A stretch of DNA of 64,000 nucleotides from Bacteroidia bacterium (GTDB taxonomy: Bacteria; Bacteroidota; Bacteroidia; Cytophagales; Flammeovirgaceae), in contig JAUIAB010000002.1 of the NCBI GenBank assembly GCA_030425505.1, forward strand, positions 62,001 through 126,000. The letters are read 5' to 3'. Under the pieces are notes generated by a model, which was not told the origin of the DNA, did no database searches, and saw only the letters and a program-made list of their open reading frames with translations. Of the stretch, positions 51,177 through 59,153 are shown piece after piece (within the stretch, counting starts at the first letter, position 1; every line of letters begins with the position of its first letter). The translations under genes were made by a program, and so were the position numbers.

Positions 51177-51199
51177 ATTTAGAGTCAAATTAAAGTTGT

Positions 51200-51235
51200 A
51201 AAAGGCTGCTTGAACTTACAGAGGCAGCCTTTTTT
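51200..51235. terminator. bidirectional terminator between DUF4476 and head-GIN genes
   Basis: AAAAGGCTGC (51200-51209) pairs with GCAGCCTTTT (51224-51233), with a T run on the right and an A run on the left. It sits between the two convergent stop codons (51176 and 51238) and can serve both genes. Confidence 0.85.
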
Positions 51236-51237
51236 GG

Positions 51238-51933
51238 CTAATCATCTTTTTTTACCGATCCTGAACCAGACACTTTAATTTTTTCAATGGAAGGTTCACC
51301 TCTGTATCTTACAGATCCACTTCCTGAAATACTAGCACTTAACTTTTTTTCTACTGTTAAGTCCACATCTCCAGATCCAGAGATAGATATATTCGCATTA
51401 TCAACTTTAAATGAAAAGGTATCTACGTCTCCAGATCCACTCAAATTAATATCTAGTTCTTTTCCTTTTCCTTCTAGGTTAACTTTTCCAGAACCGCTTA
51501 GATCAATATTTAAGTTGGGACAGTTTATATCTAAATAGAATTTGCTAGATCCACTACCAGAAATAGTGAATTCGTCAGAGCTAATGTTAGAATTTGTTTT
51601 AACAGTACTAGACCCAGAGGTTGAAATGCGGTTTAGTTTCTTGTAACCAATTACTAAGTTTCCTTTTGCAGAGTTCCATTTTTTCTTAGAGTATATTTTT
51701 AATTTGCTACCATCAACCTCTGTAATTACATCTTTCACATCGCCTTTTTCGAGTTCAATTTTCACAAACTCCTTTCTTCCTTCTTTCAATTCAACATCAA
51801 AAGATCCTCTTACACTAATTTGATCAAAGTCTTTTAGGTTTTCTCTAACGTCTTCCTTCTGAGCTTGGGCTAAAAAAGAAAGACTTATTAAACATACGAC
51901 TAAAAAGTTCTTTTTAAAGTTCATTTTTCTCAT
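51238..51933 (-). CDS. exported head-GIN domain protein (DUF2807)
   Basis: 231 residues with a signal peptide (FLVVCLISLSFLAQAQ). The mature part is a right-handed beta-helix-like series with the repeated ISGSGS motif (STSGSSTV, ISGSGSSKF, LSGSGKVNLEGKG, LSGSGDVDTF, ISGSGDVDLTV, ISGSGSVRYRG, VSGSGSVKKDD), the hallmark of the GIN/DUF2807 family of putative auto-adhesins. The ATG at 51933 is chosen because repeat family B ends exactly 4 bases upstream, as at the other gene it precedes. Cell-surface or periplasmic; the role is unknown. Confidence 0.9.
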   Translation of the reverse strand: MRKMNFKKNFLVVCLISLSFLAQAQKEDVRENLKDFDQISVRGSFDVELKEGRKEFVKIELEKGDVKDVITEVDGSKLKIYSKKKWNSAKGNLVIGYKKLNRISTSGSSTVKTNSNISSDEFTISGSGSSKFYLDINCPNLNIDLSGSGKVNLEGKGKELDINLSGSGDVDTFSFKVDNANISISGSGDVDLTVEKKLSASISGSGSVRYRGEPSIEKIKVSGSGSVKKDD

Positions 51934-51936
51934 CTT

Positions 51937-52014
51937 TTTAAAATTTGTGACCTGTCTAGTTTATATTGCCTTGAGTGCGCCTCAATTTTAAATCAGACAT
52001 GGTCTGTTTCATTT
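51937..52014. repeat. repeat family B, copy 2
   Basis: 78 bp starting TTTAAAATTTGTGACC and containing the palindrome CAGAC-ATG-GTCTG (51994-52006). The middle segment is about 18 bases shorter than in the other copies. It ends 4 bases before the head-GIN start codon. Confidence 0.75.
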
Positions 52015-52155
52015 TCAATAGTTACACTAAGAATTAGATACAAAACCTTTGCATAGGTTGCATAATGGAAAAAGATTTATTTGAATGTAAAGGAAAAACT
52101 ACTAACCTTCCATTAAAATAGTGGCAGTTGTTATCAAGTTAACTAGAAATGGACA

Positions 52156-53082
52156 CTAGTAATTTAATAGCTCAAGCAACTCAGGATCAGGCTCATATTC
52201 CTTTTTAATTTGGAATACTCTTGAAATATTAAATCCAAATCTAATACCGCCCTCTGACCATTTATCAATAGTTTGAGTCAAGAATTGTGTTTCAGAAAAC
52301 CCTGGAGAGTTAGAAAAGTTAAGTTGAAATACGTGTCCAGCAGTGCCAATTTCAATACCAAAAGTTAGAGGCATTTCCTGTGTGTCTTGAACATGGGAAT
52401 CAAAAACATGAAAATATTCTCCTGTTAATGCAACTCGCTTAGTCAACTTTAGTCTGAAAGCACCACCTAGATGATATATATCATTTGGATCTTCGTTAGT
52501 AAGAACAAGATTTCTATGTAAATACCCCGGCATTAGCTGAATTGAAAATGCCTGACTAAATTTTTTAGCTATAAGTATCTGACTAGCAAAACTAAATCTA
52601 TGCTTGAATTTATAGCTTATCTGAGTATTTGGAAAGTCTTTCGTTCTAAAGTGGACATTAGAGTATGTTACTATTGAAAAAGGGAAACCTCCAGCTCCAT
52701 AGGATTGTCTTACTAATTTTGTTTTATAGTAGCCGTCAACTACTCCATCGTTAGTGGATCTTCCAAACCCTAAAGCCAACCAGTCTTTGACCCCATATTC
52801 TATACCTAATCTCACTATCGCATTATCTAAACCAAAGCCTTGCTTATACCCATCTTCCAAACTGCTAAATCTATGTTGTATCAAAGCTTGCATTTCTCCT
52901 TCTTCCTGAAAGTCAACAGTATGAGCATTAATAACTCTTGTTGACTGAAATGTACCTTGAGCATATCGTTTCTCTGGTGTGGAAATACTGTCTAGCATTT
53001 CCAGAAGTTCATCTTGAGCGAAGGCATTATTTATAACAAGAAATGTAAAAAGTATAATTGCTAATGTATGTACTCTAGCCAT
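52156..53082 (-). CDS. DUF5777 family outer-membrane beta-barrel protein
   Basis: 308 residues with a signal peptide (LAIILFTFLVINNAFAQ). The mature protein begins with ELLEMLDSISTPEKRYAQGTFQSTRVINAHTVDF, then alternating strands (MQALIQHRFSSLEDGYKQGFGLDNAIVRLGIEYGVKDWLALGFGRS) in the DUF5777 pattern. The C-terminal tail is acidic and Leu-rich, not the usual barrel end. These proteins accompany small cytochrome-type lipoproteins in Bacteroidota, as here (next gene, 39 bases upstream). The function is unknown; an outer-membrane redox or porin role is possible. Confidence 0.82.
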   Translation of the reverse strand: MARVHTLAIILFTFLVINNAFAQDELLEMLDSISTPEKRYAQGTFQSTRVINAHTVDFQEEGEMQALIQHRFSSLEDGYKQGFGLDNAIVRLGIEYGVKDWLALGFGRSTNDGVVDGYYKTKLVRQSYGAGGFPFSIVTYSNVHFRTKDFPNTQISYKFKHRFSFASQILIAKKFSQAFSIQLMPGYLHRNLVLTNEDPNDIYHLGGAFRLKLTKRVALTGEYFHVFDSHVQDTQEMPLTFGIEIGTAGHVFQLNFSNSPGFSETQFLTQTIDKWSEGGIRFGFNISRVFQIKKEYEPDPELLELLNY

Positions 53083-53121
53083 TTTTTTTAGTTTTTAGAA
53101 AGATAATTTTAATCAACAAGT

Positions 53122-53508
53122 TTAATCTAGATTTCCTACCCAAGTTTCAATAATGCTAATGTTTTCATCACTAAGTGGTGGAGTTCCAGGAGGAAAAGGC
53201 ATTGGTCTTACTCCTGGTTCGCGTCTAATTACTTTTAATAGATCACCACTCTTTGCGACACTTACTGTAATGCAATAATCAAAATAATTATAACCTCTAA
53301 CTGAAGTTATTGCATCATGGCAGCCACTTAAAGCACAATTTGCAATTAATATTGGCTCTACATTATTCTTATAATAAGTGTCAGGTGCACACTCATCATC
53401 AACAATTTGTTCTTCCGTTAATTTTTCAATACTAGTCGAAGCACATCCGACTATGAAAAACAAAGCAGATAATATGCAGAGAATCAATAATTTATTCTTT
53501 AATTTCAT
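53122..53508 (-). CDS. small cytochrome-c-like lipoprotein with CX4CH motif
   Basis: 128 residues with a lipoprotein signal (ALFFIVGC). The mature domain has YKNNVEPILIANCALSGCHD: Cys58-x4-Cys63-His64, a CX4CH variant of the haem c motif. The distal part is MPFPPGTPPLSDENISIIETWV, with a Met that could be the axial ligand. Bacteroidota encode such cytochrome-like lipoproteins next to DUF5777 barrels, as here. Haem attachment is inferred. The gene is the first of a two-gene unit with DUF5777. Confidence 0.78.
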   Translation of the reverse strand: MKLKNKLLILCILSALFFIVGCASTSIEKLTEEQIVDDECAPDTYYKNNVEPILIANCALSGCHDAITSVRGYNYFDYCITVSVAKSGDLLKVIRREPGVRPMPFPPGTPPLSDENISIIETWVGNLD

Positions 53509-53596
53509 AACGTAACGTTTAATCTAACGTATCAAATACTAAAATATAACTATTCTCATTAATCTCTAATAAATATTGCTATATTTTTGTTTAAGA

Positions 53597-54613
53597 TTAA
53601 TTTAAATAATCATACATTTTTTGTGTAGCATCCAACTCTTTAGCTATTTTAAAGGCAATTTTTTCGGGTTTTATAACTCGTACATTTTTCCCATAGCTTA
53701 AAATTTTACTTAGAATTTCATGGTTGAAAATTAGAGTAAGCTCTATTCGTAACTCGCTTTCATTGTTTAATAAAACTTTTTGAGACTTATGAATAGGAGA
53801 TAGCAAAATGTACTTTCCTTGCGTAGCTAAGAAGGAAAGAATGATTTTTTCTGGTTTTTGATCCAGAGCAGTAATTCCATAGCAGTATTTAAAAAATTTG
53901 TCTGAATCAAAATTTGCGTTCCTTTCGCTTATAAATTTCTTAGAGTTTAATTTTTGATAAGAGATTAATCTGTCAACAGCAAATGTTCGAATTTTTTGAT
54001 TTTTTTCCTCAAAACCTATCAGATACCATAAACTATTGAACTCTTTCAATAAATAAGGATGTATATGGTAGTTTTTTTCATAGCTTTCATTAAACTTTTT
54101 ATACTTGATTTCAATTGGTATTCTTTTTTCTATTATTTGAAAAAGCTCCTTGAGGGATACTTGCGTTTTTATGTAGCTGGATCTTTCTACTTGAAAAAAG
54201 CTCTTTTTGTTAGATAAGTTTTCCTTGTTAATTTCCATAAGGTTTAGTCCATCTAAAACTTTGTCTACAGCTTCAGAAAATTCATTGAAAAATGGAATGG
54301 TTTTAAACTCTTCAAGAATGTGTTCTGTATTTTTCAATGCTTGAATATCGTCTGAGCTTAAGTATACTCTCGAAAACTTGTAGTTGCTATCACTATAGTA
54401 ATAACCTCTAAATTTTCTGTGGTATAAAATAGGGGCGTTGAAGTCTACTCGCATTGTACTGAGATCTTTCTCAATTGAAGAAATGGAAGTGACTCCAAAA
54501 TTATCTTTGCATTCTTGAAGAATTTCTTGGATAGTAGGATACTTTTTTAGCTTATTTCTAAGTATTCGGTCTATCAGTAGGTATCTGTAAAATGGAAGCT
54601 TGGTTTTAGGCAC
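53597..54613 (-). CDS. WYL-domain transcriptional regulator
   Basis: 338 residues. The N-terminal winged-helix/HTH (about 1-75) is RYLLIDRILRNKLKKYPT with SISSIEKDLSTMRVDF, followed by a WYL domain (about 150-235; YKKFNESYEKNYHIHPYLL and EFNSLWYLIGFEEKNQKIRTFAVDRL) and a C-terminal extension. Members of this YafY-like family sense ligands such as oligonucleotides or cyclic molecules and regulate defence, DNA repair or metabolism genes. No obvious target operon is beside it. Confidence 0.88.
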   Translation of the reverse strand: MPKTKLPFYRYLLIDRILRNKLKKYPTIQEILQECKDNFGVTSISSIEKDLSTMRVDFNAPILYHRKFRGYYYSDSNYKFSRVYLSSDDIQALKNTEHILEEFKTIPFFNEFSEAVDKVLDGLNLMEINKENLSNKKSFFQVERSSYIKTQVSLKELFQIIEKRIPIEIKYKKFNESYEKNYHIHPYLLKEFNSLWYLIGFEEKNQKIRTFAVDRLISYQKLNSKKFISERNANFDSDKFFKYCYGITALDQKPEKIILSFLATQGKYILLSPIHKSQKVLLNNESELRIELTLIFNHEILSKILSYGKNVRVIKPEKIAFKIAKELDATQKMYDYLN

Positions 54614-54667
54614 TTTACCACAAGTTAATTAAATATCTTACAGTGGATAATTACTAATATTTGTGTA

Positions 54668-55360
54668 TTAGTGATTAATGTCAATAAACTTTTTTATATC
54701 CTCATGTCTTCCCAGAAGCACTAGCAAATCAGAGCTTTGAATAACTGTTTCTGGGTTAGGTTTTCTCAAAAGGTGTCTTACTTGCGTTCTATTACCATCG
54801 TTTATTTCTTCATATAACCTGGAAATAGCAAATAGCTGTAAGTCGTAATTATCTTGAAAAGAAACATCAAAAATAGATTTATTTGCCACCTTTCTAGGTG
54901 TTTTCATTTTAATGATTTCGAAGTTATCAGGGAGGTATAGAAAGTCTTTTATATCAGGATTAAGCATCATTTCAGCTACACTATGACCTACTTCGTCTTC
55001 AGGAGAGAGTATTTCTTCTACACCAATTTTCTCTAAGATTAGCTTTTGTTGAGCACTCATAGCTCTGGCAATTAGTCTCTTAGGTTTCATTTCTAATAAT
55101 AGGACAGCTGTTAGAAGCATTCCTTCAATATTTTCACCAATAGCAAGTAGAATGCCGTCCATCTCAGATATATTCTGAGATTTCAGAGCTTTTAAGTCAG
55201 TAGAGTCTAAAGTTACCGCATATGCTACATCATCCTTTATCATTTCTACTCGTTCAATATCTTTATCTATAGCTAATACTTCAGCACCTCTGTCTGCTAA
55301 GTTTTTAGCAACAGCATACCCAAACTGACCAAGACCAATAACTGCAAATTTTTCTCGCAT
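54668..55360 (-). CDS. TrkA/KtrA-type potassium uptake regulator
   Basis: 230 residues: an N-terminal RCK_N NAD-binding Rossmann fold (VIGLGQFGYAVAKNLADRG, VLAIDKDIERVE, LDSTDLKALKSQNI), then an RCK_C ligand-binding half (DIKKFIDINH at the end, VIQSSDLLVLLG). This is the KtrA/TrkA-C type that gates a KtrB/TrkH K+ channel. No ktrB or trkH lies in the window, so its partner is encoded elsewhere. It follows udk by 13 bases and is probably cotranscribed with it. Confidence 0.92.
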   Translation of the reverse strand: MREKFAVIGLGQFGYAVAKNLADRGAEVLAIDKDIERVEMIKDDVAYAVTLDSTDLKALKSQNISEMDGILLAIGENIEGMLLTAVLLLEMKPKRLIARAMSAQQKLILEKIGVEEILSPEDEVGHSVAEMMLNPDIKDFLYLPDNFEIIKMKTPRKVANKSIFDVSFQDNYDLQLFAISRLYEEINDGNRTQVRHLLRKPNPETVIQSSDLLVLLGRHEDIKKFIDINH

Positions 55361-55373
55361 TTCTTAATATTTT

Positions 55374-56003
55374 TTACTGTAAACCACCTTGTTTTACTTT
55401 CAAAAATGTACCTATTACATCTACAGCGTTAATAATGTGTTCTCGATTATTATAAATTGTAAAATCAGCTAAGTGCTTATGTTGTTCGATATACCTCTCA
55501 TAAGAGGGCATTACATGCTTTTCATATCTGTATAATACATCTTCTAGCGTATATCCTCTTTCAACATTATCTCTTAAAATTCTTCTTTTAAGCTTCAATA
55601 CAGGTTTAGCATCAATGAATATTTTAAGATCAAACAGTTGATCTATTTTTTTAAAATGAAAAACAAAAATACCTTCGATAATTATTACTGGATTTGGTTT
55701 GAAAATAAAAGTTTTAGGCTTTTTATTTGGGTTATTATAGGTGTATTCTTGCTTTTCTACCGTTTTTCCTTCGATTAAAGAACTTATATCTTTAGCAAAT
55801 TGGTCACTATCAATAGACTCTGGGCTATCAAAATTTTCAATTCCATTCGCATCTTTTGGTTGTTCATTTTTAGGCTTGTAATAATTGTCTTGGGATATTA
55901 GCGTTACATTTTTACTTCCTACATATTCAAGAAGTTTATTCAGAAAGTACGTTTTTCCTGTTCCACTTCCACCAGTTATCCCAACTAAATACGGTTTTAC
56001 CAT
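55374..56003 (-). CDS. udk: uridine kinase
   Basis: Phosphorylates uridine and cytidine with ATP or GTP in pyrimidine salvage. About 209 residues from the ATG at 56003 (MVKPYLVGITGG, the usual start); an ATG at 56024 is also open. The P-loop GITGGSGTGKTYFL, the QDNYYKP segment, NFDSPESIDSDQF, PVIIIEGIFVFHFKKIDQLFDLKIFID and RRILRDNVERGY are all family signatures. Confidence 0.94.
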   Translation of the reverse strand: MVKPYLVGITGGSGTGKTYFLNKLLEYVGSKNVTLISQDNYYKPKNEQPKDANGIENFDSPESIDSDQFAKDISSLIEGKTVEKQEYTYNNPNKKPKTFIFKPNPVIIIEGIFVFHFKKIDQLFDLKIFIDAKPVLKLKRRILRDNVERGYTLEDVLYRYEKHVMPSYERYIEQHKHLADFTIYNNREHIINAVDVIGTFLKVKQGGLQ

Positions 56004-56144
56004 CAATTGAAAATTATAAGACATATAGAATTAAGACTCGAAATTACTTTAAAGTTTTGCTAAAAGGTAATTTATAGATTGCAAATATTTAGTAAGAAAA
56101 AAGTAATTACATTAGTCATTGTTAAATTTTAAAAAGTTATAATC

Positions 56145-56510
56145 ATGAATGCTGTAAATTGGTTTGAAATTCCAGTTAAAGACATGAGTAGAGCAAAAAA
56201 GTTTTACTCTTCTGTTTTCAATAAAGAGTTGATGGATATGAATAATCCAGAGATGGAAATGTCTGCATTCCCTTGGAAAGATGATGCTCCATATTCAGCT
56301 GGTGCATTAGTCAAATGCGAAGGGTATGAGCCTAGTAAGGTTGGTACAGTGGTTTATTTTCGATGCGATGATTTAGAGAATGAATTAGGTAGAATTGAAG
56401 CAAATGGGGGTAAAACCCTTGTGCCAAAGACATCTATTGGTGAACATGGTTTTATTGCTCATTTTTCTGATACTGAGGGGAATAGAGTAGCTCTTCATTC
56501 TGAGAAGTAA
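56145..56510 (+). CDS. VOC (glyoxalase/bleomycin-resistance) family protein
   Basis: 121 residues with two beta-alpha-beta-beta-beta modules: NWFEIPVKDMSRAKKFYSSV at the start, and GTVVYFRCDDLENELGRIEANGG then GFIAHFSDTEGNRVALHS at the end. This is a typical single-chain VOC metalloenzyme fold. The metal ligand set (His/Glu) is not fully evident, so it may be a binding protein rather than an enzyme. It stands alone, with its own terminator. Confidence 0.85.
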   Translation: MNAVNWFEIPVKDMSRAKKFYSSVFNKELMDMNNPEMEMSAFPWKDDAPYSAGALVKCEGYEPSKVGTVVYFRCDDLENELGRIEANGGKTLVPKTSIGEHGFIAHFSDTEGNRVALHSEK

Positions 56511-56514
56511 TTTA

Positions 56515-56552
56515 AGAAAGGCTATTTTAGTATAATTTGAAATAGCCTTTCT
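56515..56552 (+). terminator. terminator after the VOC gene
   Basis: AGAAAGGCTATTT (56515-56527) pairs perfectly over 13 bp with AAATAGCCTTTCT (56540-56552), loop 12 bases. The tract after it is not T-rich, so termination may lean on the stem. Confidence 0.7.
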
Positions 56553-56590
56553 AATAGTGTAATAAACTGCAAATCTAAATATGTAGATAA

Positions 56591-57784
56591 GTGCTTTATG
56601 AAATAAATGAAGAAGTAGAAAAATTCATTTTTGAGCATGAACATGAAGATATAAATAAACTAGCGCTTTACTTAAAAGGCATCCCAAACTTTACTAAGAC
56701 TTTTTTCCTTAATCAAATAAAAGGAAGGCAAATAGCAAAGAAAAAGCTTCCGACATTTTATAAAAATCACAAAATAGTTTATCCGTACAAGGTTTCTTTA
56801 GAGCAATCCTCTTCTGAGAAAACGGCATCGTTTAAAGCTGGTCTTATTGAAGGTAATACTCTTGCAGATTTGACTGGAGGCTTTGGTATTGATACGTACT
56901 TTTTTTCTGAGAAAGCAAAAGAAGTAATTTATGTAGAGCCAAATCAGGAGTTATTTGAAATTGTAAAGAATAATTTTCTAAAAGTTTTCGGCAAAAATAA
57001 TATTAGGCTTTGCAATGAACGGGCTGAGCCTTTTTTAGAATCTTTAAACAGGAAATTTGACATTATTTATCTTGATCCATCAAGACGAAATAATAATAAA
57101 CGCTTTTTTAAATTAGATAAGTATGACCCAAACATTATAGAAATTTTGCCTTTACTTTTTCAAAAGTCTAAAGAAGTAGTAGTCAAAATATCTACTATGC
57201 TAGATATTAAAAGAGCGATTACAGATTTAGAGAATAAAGTATATAAAGTAGCAGTTTTGCAGTCTGATAATGAGTGCAAAGAAGTATTACTGTTTTTAAA
57301 AGAAGGTGAATATTTAGATCCAATTATTCAGTGCTTTAATTTGGATAAAAAAGAGCCTTATTTAAATCGGTTTGAGTTTAGGTTTTCTGAAGAAAAAGAA
57401 GCCACAGCTCAGTTTTCAAAAGCAATTGAAAAGTATATTTTTATTCCTTCTGCAGCTATTATGAAAGCTGGAGCATTTAAACTTTTAACAAAAAAGTATG
57501 ATGTTAAAAAACTACACCCTAATTCACATGTATATACTTCTGATGAAGTAATATCCGATTTTCCAGGGAAGTCTTACCTTGTGCAAAATGTATTGGATTA
57601 TAAACCCAAAAAACTAAAAAGGCTTTTTGATGAATACTCTGCTAGAGTAATTGTATTAAACTTTCCTATAAAAGCTGCAGAGCTAAGAGAAAAACTAGGG
57701 ATATCCTCAGGAGAGACAAAAATATTAATTTGCACGACAGATTTTAATGAGAATAAAAAAGTTATTGAGGTTTCACCTTTTTAA
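56591..57784 (+). CDS. THUMP-like class I SAM-dependent methyltransferase family protein
   Basis: 397 residues from GTG 56591. The N-terminal helical part (about 1-85) is followed by a Rossmann-type methyltransferase domain with motif I LADLTGGFGIDTYFFSEKA, motif II VIYVEPNQELFEIVKNNF, and motif IV FDIIYLDPSRR (DPSRR rather than DPPY). The C-terminal THUMP-like domain follows. DPSRR-type proteins of this family are probable RNA or protein methyltransferases, and the substrate is unknown. The stop codon TAA (57782-57784) falls inside repeat family B copy 3. Confidence 0.82.
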   Translation: MLYEINEEVEKFIFEHEHEDINKLALYLKGIPNFTKTFFLNQIKGRQIAKKKLPTFYKNHKIVYPYKVSLEQSSSEKTASFKAGLIEGNTLADLTGGFGIDTYFFSEKAKEVIYVEPNQELFEIVKNNFLKVFGKNNIRLCNERAEPFLESLNRKFDIIYLDPSRRNNNKRFFKLDKYDPNIIEILPLLFQKSKEVVVKISTMLDIKRAITDLENKVYKVAVLQSDNECKEVLLFLKEGEYLDPIIQCFNLDKKEPYLNRFEFRFSEEKEATAQFSKAIEKYIFIPSAAIMKAGAFKLLTKKYDVKKLHPNSHVYTSDEVISDFPGKSYLVQNVLDYKPKKLKRLFDEYSARVIVLNFPIKAAELREKLGISSGETKILICTTDFNENKKVIEVSPF

Positions 57785-57873
57785 AATTTGTGATCTTCCT
57801 AGTTTTTTTGGCAGAAATCTTAACATTGTTTCGTGTGTGCCTCAATTTTAAATCAGACATGGTCTGTTTTATT
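57780..57873. repeat. repeat family B, copy 3
   Basis: 94 bp starting TTTAAAATTTGTGA and containing the palindrome CAGAC-ATG-GTCTG (57854-57866). Its left end supplies the stop codon of the upstream THUMP-like gene. Unlike copies 1 and 2 there is no minus-strand gene start 4 bases to its left; instead the plus-strand acyl-CoA dehydrogenase gene begins about 110 bases to its right. Confidence 0.75.
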
Positions 57874-57884
57874 AGTAAAAAGTA

Positions 57885-57917
57885 TTTGATATGCTAATAT
57901 TTGGTATGATATTTTTG
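57885..57917 (+). promoter_or_regulatory. candidate promoter of the acyl-CoA dehydrogenase gene
   Basis: TTTG (57885-57888) and TATTTTTG (57910-57917) separated by 21 bases fit the Bacteroidota -33/-7 consensus TTTG-N19-21-TAnnTTTG. It lies 65 bases upstream of the ATG and just right of repeat B copy 3. Confidence 0.4.
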
Positions 57918-57981
57918 AGAAAGGATAACTAACTTTGAACAATTTGATTTCAAATTAAATTAAAATAGTAAAACTCAGTAT

Positions 57982-59127
57982 ATGGAAGCACTTGCAACGG
58001 AAACTTTGGAAATGATATCACAGATGGTGAAAGACTTTGGCGAGTTGAATATTAAGCCATACCGTGATGAGTGGGATGAAAAAGAAATCTTTCCAGTTGA
58101 AGTATTTAAAAAGTTGGGAGAGTTAGGTCTGATGGGAGTACTTGTGCCTGAAGAATACGGAGGAGCAGGTTTTGGCTATGAAGAATATGTAACTGCAATT
58201 GCAGGTCTCGCTAAGTTTGATCCTGGGATAGCATTGTCAATGGCAGCACATAACTCCTTATGTACAGGTCATATTCTACAGTTTGCAAATGAAGAACAGA
58301 AAAGAAAGTATTTGCCTAAACTAGCTACTGCTGAGTGGATAGGAGCTTGGGGTCTGACAGAGCCAAATACTGGGTCTGATGCTGGAAATATGAAGACAAC
58401 AGCTGTAAAAGATGGAGAATATTGGGTAATCAATGGCGCTAAAAATTTTATTACACATGGTAAAAGCGGAGATGTTGCTGTAGTAATTGTGAGAACAGGT
58501 GAGGTGGGAGATTCCCATGGAATGACGGCATTTATTGTGGAGAAAGGAACATCAGGTTTTTCTAGTGGTAGGAAAGAAACAAAACTAGGCATGCGATGCT
58601 CTGAAACCACAGAGCTTATTTTTGATAATTGCAGAGTGCATGAAAGCTCTATAATAGGGGAGGTTGGGAAAGGATTTATACAAGCAATGAAAGTATTAGA
58701 TGGCGGTAGAATTTCTATTGCTGCGCTGAGTTTAGGAACAGCTCAAGGTGCATTCGAGCATGCACTTCAATACTCTAAAGAAAGAAATCAGTTTAACCAG
58801 CCGATTTCCAAATTTCAAGGGATCTCTTTCAAGCTTGCTGAAATGGCCACAGAAATTGAAGCCGCAAAGCTGCTTACTTACCAAAGTGCTAAAATGAAAA
58901 ATGCTGGTCTAGATGTAAATAGAGAGTCAGCAATGGCTAAACTTTATGCGTCTGAAACAGCAGTAAAAGTTTCTAATGAAGCGATTCAAATCTTTGGTGG
59001 GTATGGGTACACTAAAGATTATCCTGTTGAGAAATTTTACAGGGATTCAAAGCTTTGTACAATAGGAGAGGGTACAAGTGAGATACAGAAACTTGTAATT
59101 TCTAGAAGTTTGCTGAATGATAAGTAG
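57982..59127 (+). CDS. acyl-CoA dehydrogenase
   Basis: 381 residues of the FAD-dependent family that introduces the alpha-beta double bond into acyl-CoA. Seen are GLMGVLVPEEYGGAGFGYEEY, AWGLTEPNTGSDAGNMKT (FAD/substrate loop), TKLGMRCSETTELIFDNCRV, ERNQFNQPISKFQGI and the C-terminal IQIFGGYGYTKDYPVEKFYRDSKLCTIGEGTSEIQKLVISR. The catalytic Glu of the GxGTSEIQ region is present. Chain-length or branched-chain specificity cannot be told. No ETF or enoyl-CoA hydratase gene is adjacent. Confidence 0.95.
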   Translation: MEALATETLEMISQMVKDFGELNIKPYRDEWDEKEIFPVEVFKKLGELGLMGVLVPEEYGGAGFGYEEYVTAIAGLAKFDPGIALSMAAHNSLCTGHILQFANEEQKRKYLPKLATAEWIGAWGLTEPNTGSDAGNMKTTAVKDGEYWVINGAKNFITHGKSGDVAVVIVRTGEVGDSHGMTAFIVEKGTSGFSSGRKETKLGMRCSETTELIFDNCRVHESSIIGEVGKGFIQAMKVLDGGRISIAALSLGTAQGAFEHALQYSKERNQFNQPISKFQGISFKLAEMATEIEAAKLLTYQSAKMKNAGLDVNRESAMAKLYASETAVKVSNEAIQIFGGYGYTKDYPVEKFYRDSKLCTIGEGTSEIQKLVISRSLLNDK

Positions 59128-59153
59128 TTAATAAGCTTTTCTTATTAACTACT
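59123..59153. terminator. bidirectional terminator shared by convergent genes
   Basis: AGTAGTTAATAAG-CTTTT-CTTATTAACTACT is a perfect 13-bp inverted repeat that overlaps both stop codons (acyl-CoA dehydrogenase at 59127 and the phosphorylase end at 59145). There is no U tract on either side, so its action may be as an mRNA end-stabilising hairpin. Confidence 0.65.

Noticed and set aside
54668-55360. TrkA-like gene as part of a complete potassium uptake operon
   Set aside because: No KtrB or TrkH gene is adjacent; neighbours are udk and a WYL regulator.
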